Source: UBA1181 sp963631545 (GTDB lineage: Bacteria; Bacteroidota; Bacteroidia; Bacteroidales; Paludibacteraceae). Taken from it: DNA of 22,395 bases. The notes beneath the pieces are model-generated. The model was not told the DNA's origin and did no database searches. It saw only the letters and a program-made list of their open reading frames with translations. Each line of letters begins with the position of its first letter. Position 1 is the stretch's first letter. The DNA is taken from contig CAVGRN010000038.1 in the NCBI GenBank assembly GCA_963631545.1, forward strand, positions 1 through 22,395, written 5' to 3'. This document shows positions 1 to 7,456 of this stretch, piece after piece. The translations under genes and the position numbers were made by a program.

Positions 1-40
1 GTGCAACAGAAGAACCCTGAACTGCGGAACAGAGTAGGCA

Positions 41-1372
41 TTAATTGAACAACTTGTCCAATTTGTGGAATGAAGAGGATAGGCAGAATACGATAACATC
101 GTCGCCCGCCTCTATCTGCGTGCTACCATTAGCGATAAAGCCTTTTCCGCCACGCACGACGCCTCCGATGAAAATATCCTTTGGAAATTTCAAGTCCATG
201 ATTTTGCCCTGCGTGATAGGCGCACCCAATTTCGGGGTAAGTTCCACCACCTCGGCATCCACATGGGTGAGGCACTTCACATTATGCACATCGGCATCCA
301 ACGTGTATTGGTAGATGTAACTTGCAGCCAACATCTTTTTGTTGATGATGGTCCCAATATCAAGGCTCTCCGCCAATTGGATGTAGTCAATATTCTCCAC
401 CTCAGCGATGGTCTTACGCAAACCGAACCGCTTAGCGGCGATGCAGGCGAGGATGTTCGCCTCAGAATTATCCGTCAAAGCCACAAAGGCATCCATATCT
501 TGGATGTTCTCCTCCTGAAGCATATCAAGGTTGCTGGCGTCGCCGTTCACAATCATAGCATTGTCCACTTTCTCGACGAGCATATTCACACGCGATTTGT
601 CGCGTTCCATAATTTTCACATCTATGTCGTGCGGCAAACTCTTGACGGTTTTGATGGTGATGTTTCCCCCACCCATAAACATAATATCCTTCACATTAAT
701 CACTTCTTTCCCGGCTTGCTCGCGCACGGCCGTAACATAGTCGCGCGTGGTGATGAAGTAAACGATGTCATTCGCCTTCACCTCGTCCGCACCTTTCGGG
801 ATAATGGTTTCAGAGTTTCGTTGGATAGCAACGATACGGTAAAAATCGCTGTTCTTCAAATCCATCAATTTCTGGTCGACTATAGGGGCGTTGCTTCTGA
901 CTTTCATACCGATAAGCGTCAAAGCCCCGTCGGAAAACTCCATCCACTGGCGCACCCAGTTCATCTTAATAGAGGCGACAATCTCCTTGGCTGCCAACAA
1001 CTCAGGATAGATAAGGGCATCGATACCCAAGCGTTTGAAAAAATCCTGGTTTTCCGGCAGCAGATATTCGTAGTTGTTGATGCGCGCCAACACCTTGCGC
1101 GCGCCCATATTGTGCGCCAAGATGCAAGCGGTGATGTTCTGACTCTCAATGGGCGTAACCCCCACGAAGAGGTCAGCCTTATCTGTGGTAGCCTCTTTGA
1201 GGTCGTTGATGGATGTGGGCGACCCCTCCACCACCAACAAGTCGTACATCTGTTCCAACCGATTTAGTTTCTCGCGATCCTCGTCGATAAGGATAATGTC
1301 GTGGTTTTCCCTCGACAATTTCTTCGCCAAGTGTGTGCCGACCTCGCCGGCTCCGGCAATAACAATTTTCAT
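41..1372 (-). CDS. trkA: Trk system potassium uptake regulator TrkA
   Basis: Cytoplasmic peripheral subunit that binds NAD(H) and gates the TrkH/TrkG potassium channel. The 443-residue protein has the usual two-RCK layout. The first Rossmann half starts at residue 1 with the dinucleotide loop GAGEVG (7-12) and an acidic strand end (IDED, 29-32). A TrkA_C-like segment follows at about 140-220. The second Rossmann half starts near 228 with a less canonical loop, GGGNIT (234-239), then a second TrkA_C-like end at about 365-443. Length matches the family (about 450). The start is the ATG at the very front of the Rossmann strand. It is divergent from cstA. A trkH partner would be expected further left, outside the window, because only 40 bases follow the stop and they hold nothing recognisable. 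Confidence 0.95.
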   Translation of the reverse strand: MKIVIAGAGEVGTHLAKKLSRENHDIILIDEDREKLNRLEQMYDLLVVEGSPTSINDLKEATTDKADLFVGVTPIESQNITACILAHNMGARKVLARINNYEYLLPENQDFFKRLGIDALIYPELLAAKEIVASIKMNWVRQWMEFSDGALTLIGMKVRSNAPIVDQKLMDLKNSDFYRIVAIQRNSETIIPKGADEVKANDIVYFITTRDYVTAVREQAGKEVINVKDIMFMGGGNITIKTVKSLPHDIDVKIMERDKSRVNMLVEKVDNAMIVNGDASNLDMLQEENIQDMDAFVALTDNSEANILACIAAKRFGLRKTIAEVENIDYIQLAESLDIGTIINKKMLAASYIYQYTLDADVHNVKCLTHVDAEVVELTPKLGAPITQGKIMDLKFPKDIFIGGVVRGGKGFIANGSTQIEAGDDVIVFCLSSSFHKLDKLFN

Positions 1373-1457
1373 ACGTTTAAGCCAATATCCGGCGCGAAAT
1401 TACAACAAAATACCTCAGAATGCGTACAAAAAACAATCATATTTCAATTCTTTGGAA

Positions 1458-1465
1458 TAAATTTG
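1458..1465 (+). promoter_or_regulatory. Putative -7 promoter box for cstA
   Basis: TAAATTTG matches the Bacteroidota -7 consensus TAnnTTTG exactly and lies 21 bases before the cstA ATG, which gives a leader of roughly 15 bases. I see no TTTG at the usual -33 spacing, so this is a single-box prediction. Confidence 0.4.
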
Positions 1466-1486
1466 CCAACGCAAAAAACAAGAGAG

Positions 1487-2929
1487 ATGATTAGTTTTAC
1501 TATTTGCCTTTTAGCCCTGATTGCGGGCTATTTCCTTTACGGAAAATTTGTGGAGGGTGTGTTCGGCCCTTCAAAGGAAAAACAGACACCTGCATACAAA
1601 ATGCAAGATGGCGTCGACTTCATTCCCCTTCCGACATGGAAAATTTTCATGATTCAATTTCTCAACATCGCCGGCTTGGGTCCTATCTTCGGAGCCATTA
1701 TGGGTGCGAAGTTCGGAGCGGCATCGTTCCTCTGGATTGTGATCGGAACAATTTTCGCAGGAGCGACGCACGACTATCTGTCGGGTATGCTTTCTATCCG
1801 CCACAATGGGGCAAGTCTTACTGAACTCATTGGCTATTACCTCGGCGACAACACCAAGAAAGTGATGGTGGCATTCACCGTCGTGCTTATGGTGCTGGTG
1901 GGCGCAGTGTTCGTGTCGGGACCTGCGGGACTGCTGGCGGGACTGACCCCCGACTATATGGACGCAATGTTCTGGATTATCGTCATCTTTCTATACTATG
2001 TGCTTGCCACGTTGCTTCCAATCGATAAAATCATCGGAAAGATATATCCGATATTCGCCTTCGCACTAATGTTTATGGCTATCGGCATCCTCGTTATGCT
2101 GTTTGTGAAACACCCCGCACTGCCAGAGTTGACAGACGGACTCGCCAACACGCACCCCAACGCTTCCACCACACCAATTTTCCCGATGATGTTCGTCAGC
2201 ATCGCCTGTGGCGCGATTTCAGGCTTCCACGCCACGCAATCACCGTTGATGGCACGTTGTATGAAGAACGAAAAATATGGCCGTCCCGTATTCTATGGCG
2301 CAATGGTAACAGAGGGCATCGTAGCCCTGATCTGGGCAGCCGCTGCCACCTACTACTTCCACGAACACGGAATGGGAGAAAGCAATGCCGGCGTAATCGT
2401 CAATGATATCACAAAAGATTGGCTCGGCACATTCGGCGGCATCTTAGCCATCTTAGGCGTTATCTTCGCGCCTATCACGTCGGGCGACACTGCGCTACGC
2501 TCCGCCCGACTCATCGTGGCAGATTTCCTACACATCGAACAGAAAAGCATTCCTAAACGTTTGTATATCAGCATTCCAATCTTCCTACTCACATTAGGGA
2601 TCTTGGTTTATAGTCTGAAAGACAAAGACGGGTTCGACTTGATTTGGCGTTACTTCGCATGGTGCAACCAAGCCCTCTCCGTGTTCACGTTGTGGGCGTT
2701 GACCGTCTACCTCTTCCTGAAGAAGAAAAAATTCCTCATCACATTGATTCCAGCGCTCTTTATGACTGCAGTCTGCTCCACCTACATCTTCATTGCGCCA
2801 GAGTGCCTCCACTTGAGCCACACAATCTCTTACGCATTAGGCGGAAGCATCACAGTAGTTTCTTTAATAATTTTCCTACTGTGGGCAAAAAAGAAATATG
2901 CTGGCAGAGATGCATCGAAAATGGTGTGA
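1487..2929 (+). CDS. cstA: CstA-family carbon starvation / pyruvate-peptide transporter (short form)
   Basis: Multi-pass inner-membrane transporter. Characterised CstA members take up pyruvate or peptides during carbon limitation; the substrate here is unknown. The protein of 480 residues is hydrophobic throughout, with about a dozen likely membrane helices. It carries family signatures: GVDFIPLPTWK near the N-terminus, NIAGLGPIFGAIMGAKFGA, and an acidic/His loop GATHDYLSG followed by GMLSIRHNGASL. Further on is a Ser/Thr-rich ITSGDTALRSAR stretch. The ATG at 1487 is chosen because the protein begins directly with the first membrane helix; the longer upstream reading frame has no family character. 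It is shorter than E. coli CstA (about 700), as is common in Bacteroidales from memory. The gene is transcribed alone between trkA and a bidirectional terminator. Confidence 0.9.
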   Translation: MISFTICLLALIAGYFLYGKFVEGVFGPSKEKQTPAYKMQDGVDFIPLPTWKIFMIQFLNIAGLGPIFGAIMGAKFGAASFLWIVIGTIFAGATHDYLSGMLSIRHNGASLTELIGYYLGDNTKKVMVAFTVVLMVLVGAVFVSGPAGLLAGLTPDYMDAMFWIIVIFLYYVLATLLPIDKIIGKIYPIFAFALMFMAIGILVMLFVKHPALPELTDGLANTHPNASTTPIFPMMFVSIACGAISGFHATQSPLMARCMKNEKYGRPVFYGAMVTEGIVALIWAAAATYYFHEHGMGESNAGVIVNDITKDWLGTFGGILAILGVIFAPITSGDTALRSARLIVADFLHIEQKSIPKRLYISIPIFLLTLGILVYSLKDKDGFDLIWRYFAWCNQALSVFTLWALTVYLFLKKKKFLITLIPALFMTAVCSTYIFIAPECLHLSHTISYALGGSITVVSLIIFLLWAKKKYAGRDASKMV

Positions 2930-2944
2930 TTGTCGAAATACCAA

Positions 2945-2990
2945 CAAAAAAGCGGATGCGCCCAAAAAACGCACCCGCTTTTATTTTTTT
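2945..2990. terminator. Bidirectional intrinsic terminator between cstA and tilS
   Basis: An 11-bp stem with one mismatch pairs 2950-2960 (AAGCGGATGCG) with 2970-2980 (CGCACCCGCTT) around a 9-base A-rich loop. It is followed by a T-run at 2981-2990 on the plus strand. The A-run at 2945-2950 supplies a U-tract for the minus strand. It sits between two convergent genes, as expected. Confidence 0.85.
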
Positions 2991-3002
2991 GGGGGAGCAA
3001 CC

Positions 3003-4328
3003 CTACCCCATTACACGCAGCACGCAAACCTGCTTGGTGGACTCATCCACCCGAAAGCGATTGTCCGAACGAATACCTACCACCCAAACAATCTGCTCCG
3101 ACGATGTGAGCAACCAACAAGAACGCTTCTGCCGCCCAGTCAACTTCATATCCGTAAAAAAATCACTCAGTTTTTTCCGTCCCCTCATGCCGAAAGGAAT
3201 GAACCAATCCCCCTCCCTCCAATGACGGAAAGTCAAAGGGAAAGTCAATTTAGACATATCCAGATAACATACAGAACTTTTCCTCTCGAAAGATGACAAA
3301 TCAGAACGGCTGATTACCTCCGCCGATATAGATATTGGCAAAGAAGATAATTCCGACAAGTCATTCACCTCAAAATCAGAAGGCTCCTCCATTCTTGAAT
3401 CCGTTATCAGCAGAAATCCGCGTTCTTTCTCAATGCGATAACAGCCATCCTTTGAATAAAAGCGCTTGCCAGAGGTTTTTCCCTCTATTGATTGCCGCAA
3501 ATCCTCCAACGTTGCAGCAGAAAAACCGTATGGCGACAACAAACCGAAAAGCAAACAAGGCATTGCGTTTCCGAAATTTTTCAAATCAGAAAGTTGAATG
3601 AGTTTCCCCTTTTCATCATCCAACAACAACGCCTCTGCATCTTTTTTCAGATGGAAAGAAAGATATTCATCCGCCATACGAAGGTGCTCAATTGTCTTCA
3701 GCGCACACTCCTTCCACACAGAATTGACGGTTTGCAGCAATGGTATGACCTCATTGCGAAACTTGTTCCGCATATAGACATTCTCAAAATTGGTGGAATC
3801 ATCGACATACGAAAGCGACCTCTCCTTGAGATACGCTTCTATTTCCTTCCGATACACACCTAATAGCGGTCGCCACACCTCTCCATTCCACTCGCGGATT
3901 CCCGACAAGCCGCGCAAGCCCGTTCCCCGGGAAAGGTTCAACAGAAAGGTTTCCAACACATCGTCCGCATGGTGCGCCACAGCCACAGCCACGGCATTCT
4001 CGCGCAGCCGCAACTGGTGGAACCAGTTGTAACGCAGCTCCCTCGCAGCCATCTCAATCGAGATGGAACGCAGCTTGGCATAGCTAACCGTATCAAAATC
4101 AACTTTGCGGAATGGCAAAGAAAGCCGTTCTGCCAACGTGCGGACATACGCCTCATCCCTATCCGCCTCCGCTCCTCGTAAGTGAAAATTGCAATGCGCC
4201 ACAACACATTCAAAACCAGTGCGATGCAACACATCAAGCAATGCGACAGAGTCTGCTCCCCCACTCACACCAACGATGATTTTGGATGTGGAAGGGAATC
4301 GGAGTTTCAGAGTCAAGGGGTTAAACAT
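3003..4328 (-). CDS. tilS: tRNA(Ile)-lysidine synthetase TilS
   Basis: ATP-dependent enzyme that converts C34 of the CAU-anticodon tRNA-Ile to lysidine, so that it reads AUA codons and is charged with Ile. It is essential in most bacteria. The 441-residue protein has the PP-loop SGGADS at residues 22-27 right at the N-terminus, then AHCNFHLRG, and a His/Asp motif AVAHHADDVLETFLLN. The substrate-binding middle and the TilS C-terminal domain follow, with the characteristic RHWREGDWFIPFGMRGRKKL near residue 370. The ATG overlaps the 3' end of the upstream phosphorylase gene by 8 bases (ATGTTTAA), which suggests translational coupling. Length is normal. Confidence 0.96.
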   Translation of the reverse strand: MFNPLTLKLRFPSTSKIIVGVSGGADSVALLDVLHRTGFECVVAHCNFHLRGAEADRDEAYVRTLAERLSLPFRKVDFDTVSYAKLRSISIEMAARELRYNWFHQLRLRENAVAVAVAHHADDVLETFLLNLSRGTGLRGLSGIREWNGEVWRPLLGVYRKEIEAYLKERSLSYVDDSTNFENVYMRNKFRNEVIPLLQTVNSVWKECALKTIEHLRMADEYLSFHLKKDAEALLLDDEKGKLIQLSDLKNFGNAMPCLLFGLLSPYGFSAATLEDLRQSIEGKTSGKRFYSKDGCYRIEKERGFLLITDSRMEEPSDFEVNDLSELSSLPISISAEVISRSDLSSFERKSSVCYLDMSKLTFPLTFRHWREGDWFIPFGMRGRKKLSDFFTDMKLTGRQKRSCWLLTSSEQIVWVVGIRSDNRFRVDESTKQVCVLRVMG

Positions 4329-5196
4329 CCGTCAATCGTTTCAGCACAAGTGCCACGAGGTCGCTCATCGCACCTTTGTATTCCGTATTCATTGTGTTAT
4401 CGGTACGCCCTGCAATGATGTTACAGATTGTTACCGCCTTATGACCCAACAACTTAGAGAGACCCGCCACGGCAGAACTCTCCATCTCGAAGTTCGTGAT
4501 GCGCTCGCCACGATAGTTGAACGACTCAATCCGCTCATTCAACTGTGGGAAAGCTAACGGGATACGCACATAACGTCCTTGCGGACCGTAAAATCCTGGT
4601 GCAGAAATTGTTACACCCATCACGAGTCCATCTCCAAGACGATTCACCAACTCCTCGTCGGCAGAAACAACGTATGGCGCAGCCAAACGGTCGCCCCACC
4701 CCACATACTGGCAAAATGCACGTTCAAAATCCATATCAAAAACTCCATCGGGAACCTGATAGTAATTGAGCAACCCATCAAACCCGATGGAACGACGAGC
4801 CACCACAAACGACCCAATCGGGCAAAACGGCTGCAAACCGCCCGACGTGCCAAGACGCACCAAAGTGAGTTGCGTGAATTTTTCTTTCACCTGACGAGTG
4901 GCGAAGTCCACATTCTTCAGCGCATCCAATTCCGTGAGGACTATGTCGATATTATCCGTGCCGATTCCGTGAGAAACGCACGATATGCGCTTGCCGTTTT
5001 TCCGTCCCGTGATGGTATGAAACTCGCGGTTAGACACTTCGCACTCACGCTCATCGAAAAAATCAGCGACCATATCCACCCTGGCAGGGTCGCCCACGAG
5101 AACAACTGTATCCGCCAATTGCTCCGGCTTCAAGTGCAGATGAAATATCGAGCCATCTGCATTTATAATCAATTCAGAAGGAGGAATTACTCTCAT
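4321..5196 (-). CDS. udp: Nucleoside phosphorylase, uridine phosphorylase-like
   Basis: PNP/UDP-family phosphorylase that probably cleaves uridine with phosphate to uracil and ribose-1-phosphate for pyrimidine salvage. The protein has 291 residues. Visible motifs are VLVGDPARV (32-40; phosphate-binding Gly/Asp/Arg), SHGIGTDN (75-82), RLGTSGGLQP (114-123), and the nucleoside/ribose-binding FEMESSA (236-242). FEMES-type motifs fit uridine phosphorylase better than purine enzymes, but other pyrimidine substrates are possible. The ATG at 5196 is preferred over one 20 codons upstream, because the extra residues are not family-like and come from the leader. It forms an overlapping operon with tilS. 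Confidence 0.88.
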   Translation of the reverse strand: MRVIPPSELIINADGSIFHLHLKPEQLADTVVLVGDPARVDMVADFFDERECEVSNREFHTITGRKNGKRISCVSHGIGTDNIDIVLTELDALKNVDFATRQVKEKFTQLTLVRLGTSGGLQPFCPIGSFVVARRSIGFDGLLNYYQVPDGVFDMDFERAFCQYVGWGDRLAAPYVVSADEELVNRLGDGLVMGVTISAPGFYGPQGRYVRIPLAFPQLNERIESFNYRGERITNFEMESSAVAGLSKLLGHKAVTICNIIAGRTDNTMNTEYKGAMSDLVALVLKRLTDV

Positions 5197-5228
5197 ACCT
5201 ACAAAAATTAAAAATTCAATTCGGATGA

Positions 5229-5244
5229 CCTCGCAGAAGCGAGG
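5229..5244 (-). other. Short hairpin in the leader of the udp gene
   Basis: A perfect 6-bp stem pairs 5229-5234 with 5239-5244 (CCTCGC/GCGAGG) around a 4-base loop, 33 bases before the udp ATG. There is no T-run, so it is not a terminator. It could affect leader stability or translation; no known riboswitch is recognised. Confidence 0.3.
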
Positions 5245-5278
5245 AGATAGACCCACCCGATATCCGATTTGGATTTAG

Positions 5279-5286
5279 TAAAGGTA
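5279..5286 (-). promoter_or_regulatory. Possible -7 box for the udp-tilS operon
   Basis: Read on the minus strand this is TACCTTTA, which matches TAnnTTTG at all but the last base. It lies just downstream of the tRNA terminator and would give a leader of about 75-80 bases containing the hairpin at 5229-5244. No -33 element is evident. Confidence 0.3.
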
Positions 5287-5328
5287 TGCAAAAAAAGAAA
5301 ACGGCCGAAGAAACTCCAACCGTTTTCT
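5285..5328 (-). terminator. Intrinsic terminator after tRNA-Gln
   Basis: On the minus strand a 9-bp perfect stem (AGAAAACGG with CCGTTTTCT; 5296-5304 paired with 5320-5328) is followed directly by a T-run (5290-5296 read in reverse). It starts 16 bases after the tRNA 3' end. Confidence 0.75.
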
Positions 5329-5344
5329 CTAACAAATCTTCAAG

Positions 5345-5415
5345 TTGTCCTATTAGGATTCGAACCCAAACAAGCAGTGCCAGAAACTGATGTGCTACCA
5401 TTACACCATAGGACA
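5345..5415 (-). tRNA. tRNA-Gln (anticodon CTG)
   Basis: A 71-base cloverleaf on the minus strand. The acceptor stem TGTCCTA/TAGGACA pairs perfectly. The D-arm is GTGT/GCAC with loop AATGGTA. The anticodon arm is CAGT/ACTG around loop TTCTGGC, giving anticodon CTG at 5381-5383 after the universal T33. The T-arm is TTGGG/CCTAA with loop TTCGAAT. The discriminator base is A and the 3' CCA is not encoded. Position 37 is G, and the pair at the bottom of the anticodon stem (T27-C43) is mismatched. It decodes CAG glutamine codons. Confidence 0.93.
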
Positions 5416-5431
5416 ATTTCTTTTTGCGGTG

Positions 5432-5462
5432 CAAAGGTATGAATTTTATTTGAATCAGCAAG
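5432..5462 (-). promoter_or_regulatory. Promoter of the tRNA-Gln gene
   Basis: The minus-strand -7 box TACCTTTG (5432-5439) matches TAnnTTTG exactly. A -33 element CTTG (5459-5462), containing the TTG core, lies 19 bases upstream, the expected Bacteroidota spacing. Transcription would start about 10 bases before the tRNA. This is the best two-box promoter in the window. Confidence 0.7.
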
Positions 5463-5501
5463 GCATTTCGGATTTTTTTATTCGCCACGCAAAAAAGTTT
5501 T

Positions 5502-6722
5502 TCAAACGAGCGAGGATCGGATCTCATCCACCACTCGCTCCGCATCCTTCAGCGAGACGCACGGCCCAGACGGTATGCACAATCCCCTCTTAAAAACGCT
5601 TTCCGAAACACCATTGACATACGATTTTGTGCCATCGTAGACTGGCTGCAAGTGCAGTGGCTTCCACAACGGGCGCGACTCTATGCCTGCTGCCGCCAAA
5701 GCCTGTCTTAACGCCTCAACATTGGCATTGGGGCAATGTTCACCCTCTGTCATAAGCACATTTTTCTGTCCTTTCACCCGCACCTCTTCATCCAACAAAA
5801 ATGCGCTCAGCCAAAAATTGGATTGTGAAATTTCATCTGGATTATCATGAAATGTAAAACCCTCCATTTTTTCGAAAGAAGAACGGTAAAATTCCGCCAG
5901 TGTGCGGTGGTGGCGGATATGTTCGTCAAGCACCGTCATCTGCCCTCTTCCGATGCCTGCGCAGATATTTGACATACGGTAATTGTAGCCGATATGCTCG
6001 TGCTGGTAGTACGGATAGGGTTCGCGCGCCTGCGTGGCGTAGAACATTGCCTTATTCTTTTCTTCCTCATCTGGGCAGACTAACGCCCCGCCCCCCGAAG
6101 TGGTTATCATCTTATTCCCGTTGAATGAAAAGACGCCGAAATCGCCCCAAGTGCCACACGGCCGTCCGTTATAGGACGCACCCAAAGCCTCGGCGGCATC
6201 CTCCACTAATGGAATTTTGTAGTAGTCTGCCACCTTGCGAATCTCGTCAATCCGCGCGGGCATACCATAAAGATGAACCACCACAATGGCCTTGGGTTTC
6301 ACGCCCTTAACCCTGATTCTATCCTCCACAGCGACTTGCAGAAGCAGAGGATCCATATTCCACGAATCTGCCTCTGAGTCAACAAACACGGGTTCCGCCC
6401 CCAAATAGACAATGGGATTGGACGAAGCACAAAAGGTGAAACTCTGGCACAACACCTCGTCGCCACGCCCCACCCCACAAGCCAACAAGGCAAGATGCAA
6501 CGCCGCCGTACCCGATGCAAGCGCCACGACACGCTTCGCACACGCCTCCTCCAATGGCGAATTGACCCACTGCTCCAAATCCTTTTCAAAGCCCTCAACA
6601 TTGGGTCCCAACGGCACCACCCAATTGGTGTCGAACGCCTCGTCGACATATTTTCTCTCTGCGCCCGACTCGCTCATACGAGCAAGGCACAACAAAATTT
6701 TTGATTTTTCCTTCTCTCTCAT
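5502..6722 (-). CDS. DegT/DnrJ/EryC1/StrS (PglE-like) sugar aminotransferase
   Basis: PLP-dependent transaminase that places an amino group, normally from glutamate, on a nucleotide-linked keto-sugar. The protein has 406 residues from the ATG at 6722; a TTG 18 bases upstream would overlap the sugar transferase stop and is less likely. Family features are NWVVPLGPNVEGFE (33-46), ALASGTAALHLAL (67-79), PLVEDAAEALGA (171-182), and the PLP Schiff-base lysine K204 in SFNGNKMITTSGGGA. It ends with the usual SRPLWKPLH and GLCIPSG segments. The PLGPNV start resembles 4-aminotransferases of the PglE/bacillosamine type more than WbpE-type 3-aminotransferases, but substrate cannot be read from sequence. 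It follows the sugar transferase by 14 bases and is surely co-transcribed. Confidence 0.88.
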   Translation of the reverse strand: MREKEKSKILLCLARMSESGAERKYVDEAFDTNWVVPLGPNVEGFEKDLEQWVNSPLEEACAKRVVALASGTAALHLALLACGVGRGDEVLCQSFTFCASSNPIVYLGAEPVFVDSEADSWNMDPLLLQVAVEDRIRVKGVKPKAIVVVHLYGMPARIDEIRKVADYYKIPLVEDAAEALGASYNGRPCGTWGDFGVFSFNGNKMITTSGGGALVCPDEEEKNKAMFYATQAREPYPYYQHEHIGYNYRMSNICAGIGRGQMTVLDEHIRHHRTLAEFYRSSFEKMEGFTFHDNPDEISQSNFWLSAFLLDEEVRVKGQKNVLMTEGEHCPNANVEALRQALAAAGIESRPLWKPLHLQPVYDGTKSYVNGVSESVFKRGLCIPSGPCVSLKDAERVVDEIRSSLV

Positions 6723-6736
6723 TCTCAACACATTAA

Positions 6737-7348
6737 TCAAATAATCTCACCGGCATACAACATCTTTTTGCCTAACACCGTGCAGAATATCATCTGAATA
6801 TCCTTCCAAAAAGAATAGTTCTTTTGATAATATAAATTCAGTCTCACTTTGTCTGGAAACAATACTTCATCGTTGTATTTCTTGGGGTTATCAACCTTTG
6901 ATAGGAGTTGCTCTTCATCTCGGTATTTCAGACTTGCAGGACCCGTTATACCCGGCCGCAGCGTCAGGATTTTTCTGTCCTCACCTGATAGTTTGTCTGC
7001 ATAACCTGGCACGTCGGGACGGGGACCAACGAAACTCATATCGCCCTTCAGCACATTCCACAACTCGGGCAACTCATCGATTTTGTATTTTCGAAGCACT
7101 GCGCCCAATGGGGTAATCCTCGACTCCCCCGCTACGGAAACCGACGATCCGCCGTGCGAAACAACCATCGTGCGGAACTTGAACATCACGAAAAGCCTTC
7201 CGTACTGCCCAACCCTCGTCTGACGAAAAATCACGGGTCCGCCCGTCATCTTCACTTTTATAGCGACGGCAACGCACATCATCACCGGCGACAAAACTAC
7301 GAGACCCAAGAAGGAAAAAACTTTATCAAAGAGAATTTTCCAAAACAT
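6737..7348 (-). CDS. PglC-like monotopic phosphoglycosyl transferase (bacterial sugar transferase)
   Basis: Transfers a phospho-sugar from a UDP-sugar to undecaprenyl phosphate, the first membrane step of glycan assembly. The protein has 203 residues, the small PglC-type size without the extra membrane helices of WbaP. A single re-entrant hydrophobic helix occupies about residues 9-32, with the Pro of LLSP-type break at 21. Then come GPVIFRQTRVG, KFRTM (57-61), the catalytic Asp-Glu pair at 91-92 in KIDELPELWNV, and GDMSFVGPRPD (102-112). The ATG at 7348 is preferred because the longer frame runs back into the terminator hairpin at 7379-7410. Its only partner is the aminotransferase downstream; no flippase, ligase or further glycosyltransferase lies nearby. 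Confidence 0.9.
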   Translation of the reverse strand: MFWKILFDKVFSFLGLVVLSPVMMCVAVAIKVKMTGGPVIFRQTRVGQYGRLFVMFKFRTMVVSHGGSSVSVAGESRITPLGAVLRKYKIDELPELWNVLKGDMSFVGPRPDVPGYADKLSGEDRKILTLRPGITGPASLKYRDEEQLLSKVDNPKKYNDEVLFPDKVRLNLYYQKNYSFWKDIQMIFCTVLGKKMLYAGEII

Positions 7349-7360
7349 TGTCCAACAATC

Positions 7361-7410
7361 TTTTATCAGAAAAAGCAAACCCCGAAAGTCATTCACGAAA
7401 CTTTCGGGGT
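7361..7410 (-). terminator. Intrinsic terminator after the glycogen operon
   Basis: An 11-bp perfect stem pairs 7379-7389 with 7400-7410 (ACCCCGAAAGT/ACTTTCGGGGT) around a 10-base loop. On the minus strand it is followed by a T-rich tract (TTTGCTTTTTCTG). It lies between the GH57 stop and the sugar transferase start, so it should separate the two units. Any promoter for the sugar transferase would have to be within or just after it, and I could not identify one. Confidence 0.8.
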
Positions 7411-7456
7411 CATATCATCTACCAGAAAATACACTTGTACTTCATCGGATAAGGAA

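Noticed and set aside
1..40. Possible start of trkH at the left edge
   Set aside because: The 40 bases contain no minus-strand ATG; trkH is only expected from typical gene order and cannot be shown here.
263..1267. Long plus-strand open frame (334 codons) opposite trkA
   Set aside because: It is fully antisense to a clear trkA, has no recognisable motif, and is His/Val/Arg-rich as expected from reversed codons.
5461..5501. A/T-rich inverted stretch after the aminotransferase stop as a terminator
   Set aside because: Pairing is mostly A-T with a weak core, so it does not meet the standard used for the other terminators.
5216..5545. Minus-strand open frame of 109 codons between the aminotransferase and udp
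   Set aside because: It runs straight through the tRNA-Gln gene, its terminator and its promoter, so it is not a protein gene.
6738..6740. TTG as start of the aminotransferase, overlapping the sugar transferase stop
   Set aside because: An in-frame ATG six codons later (6722) leaves all family motifs intact and is the more ordinary start.
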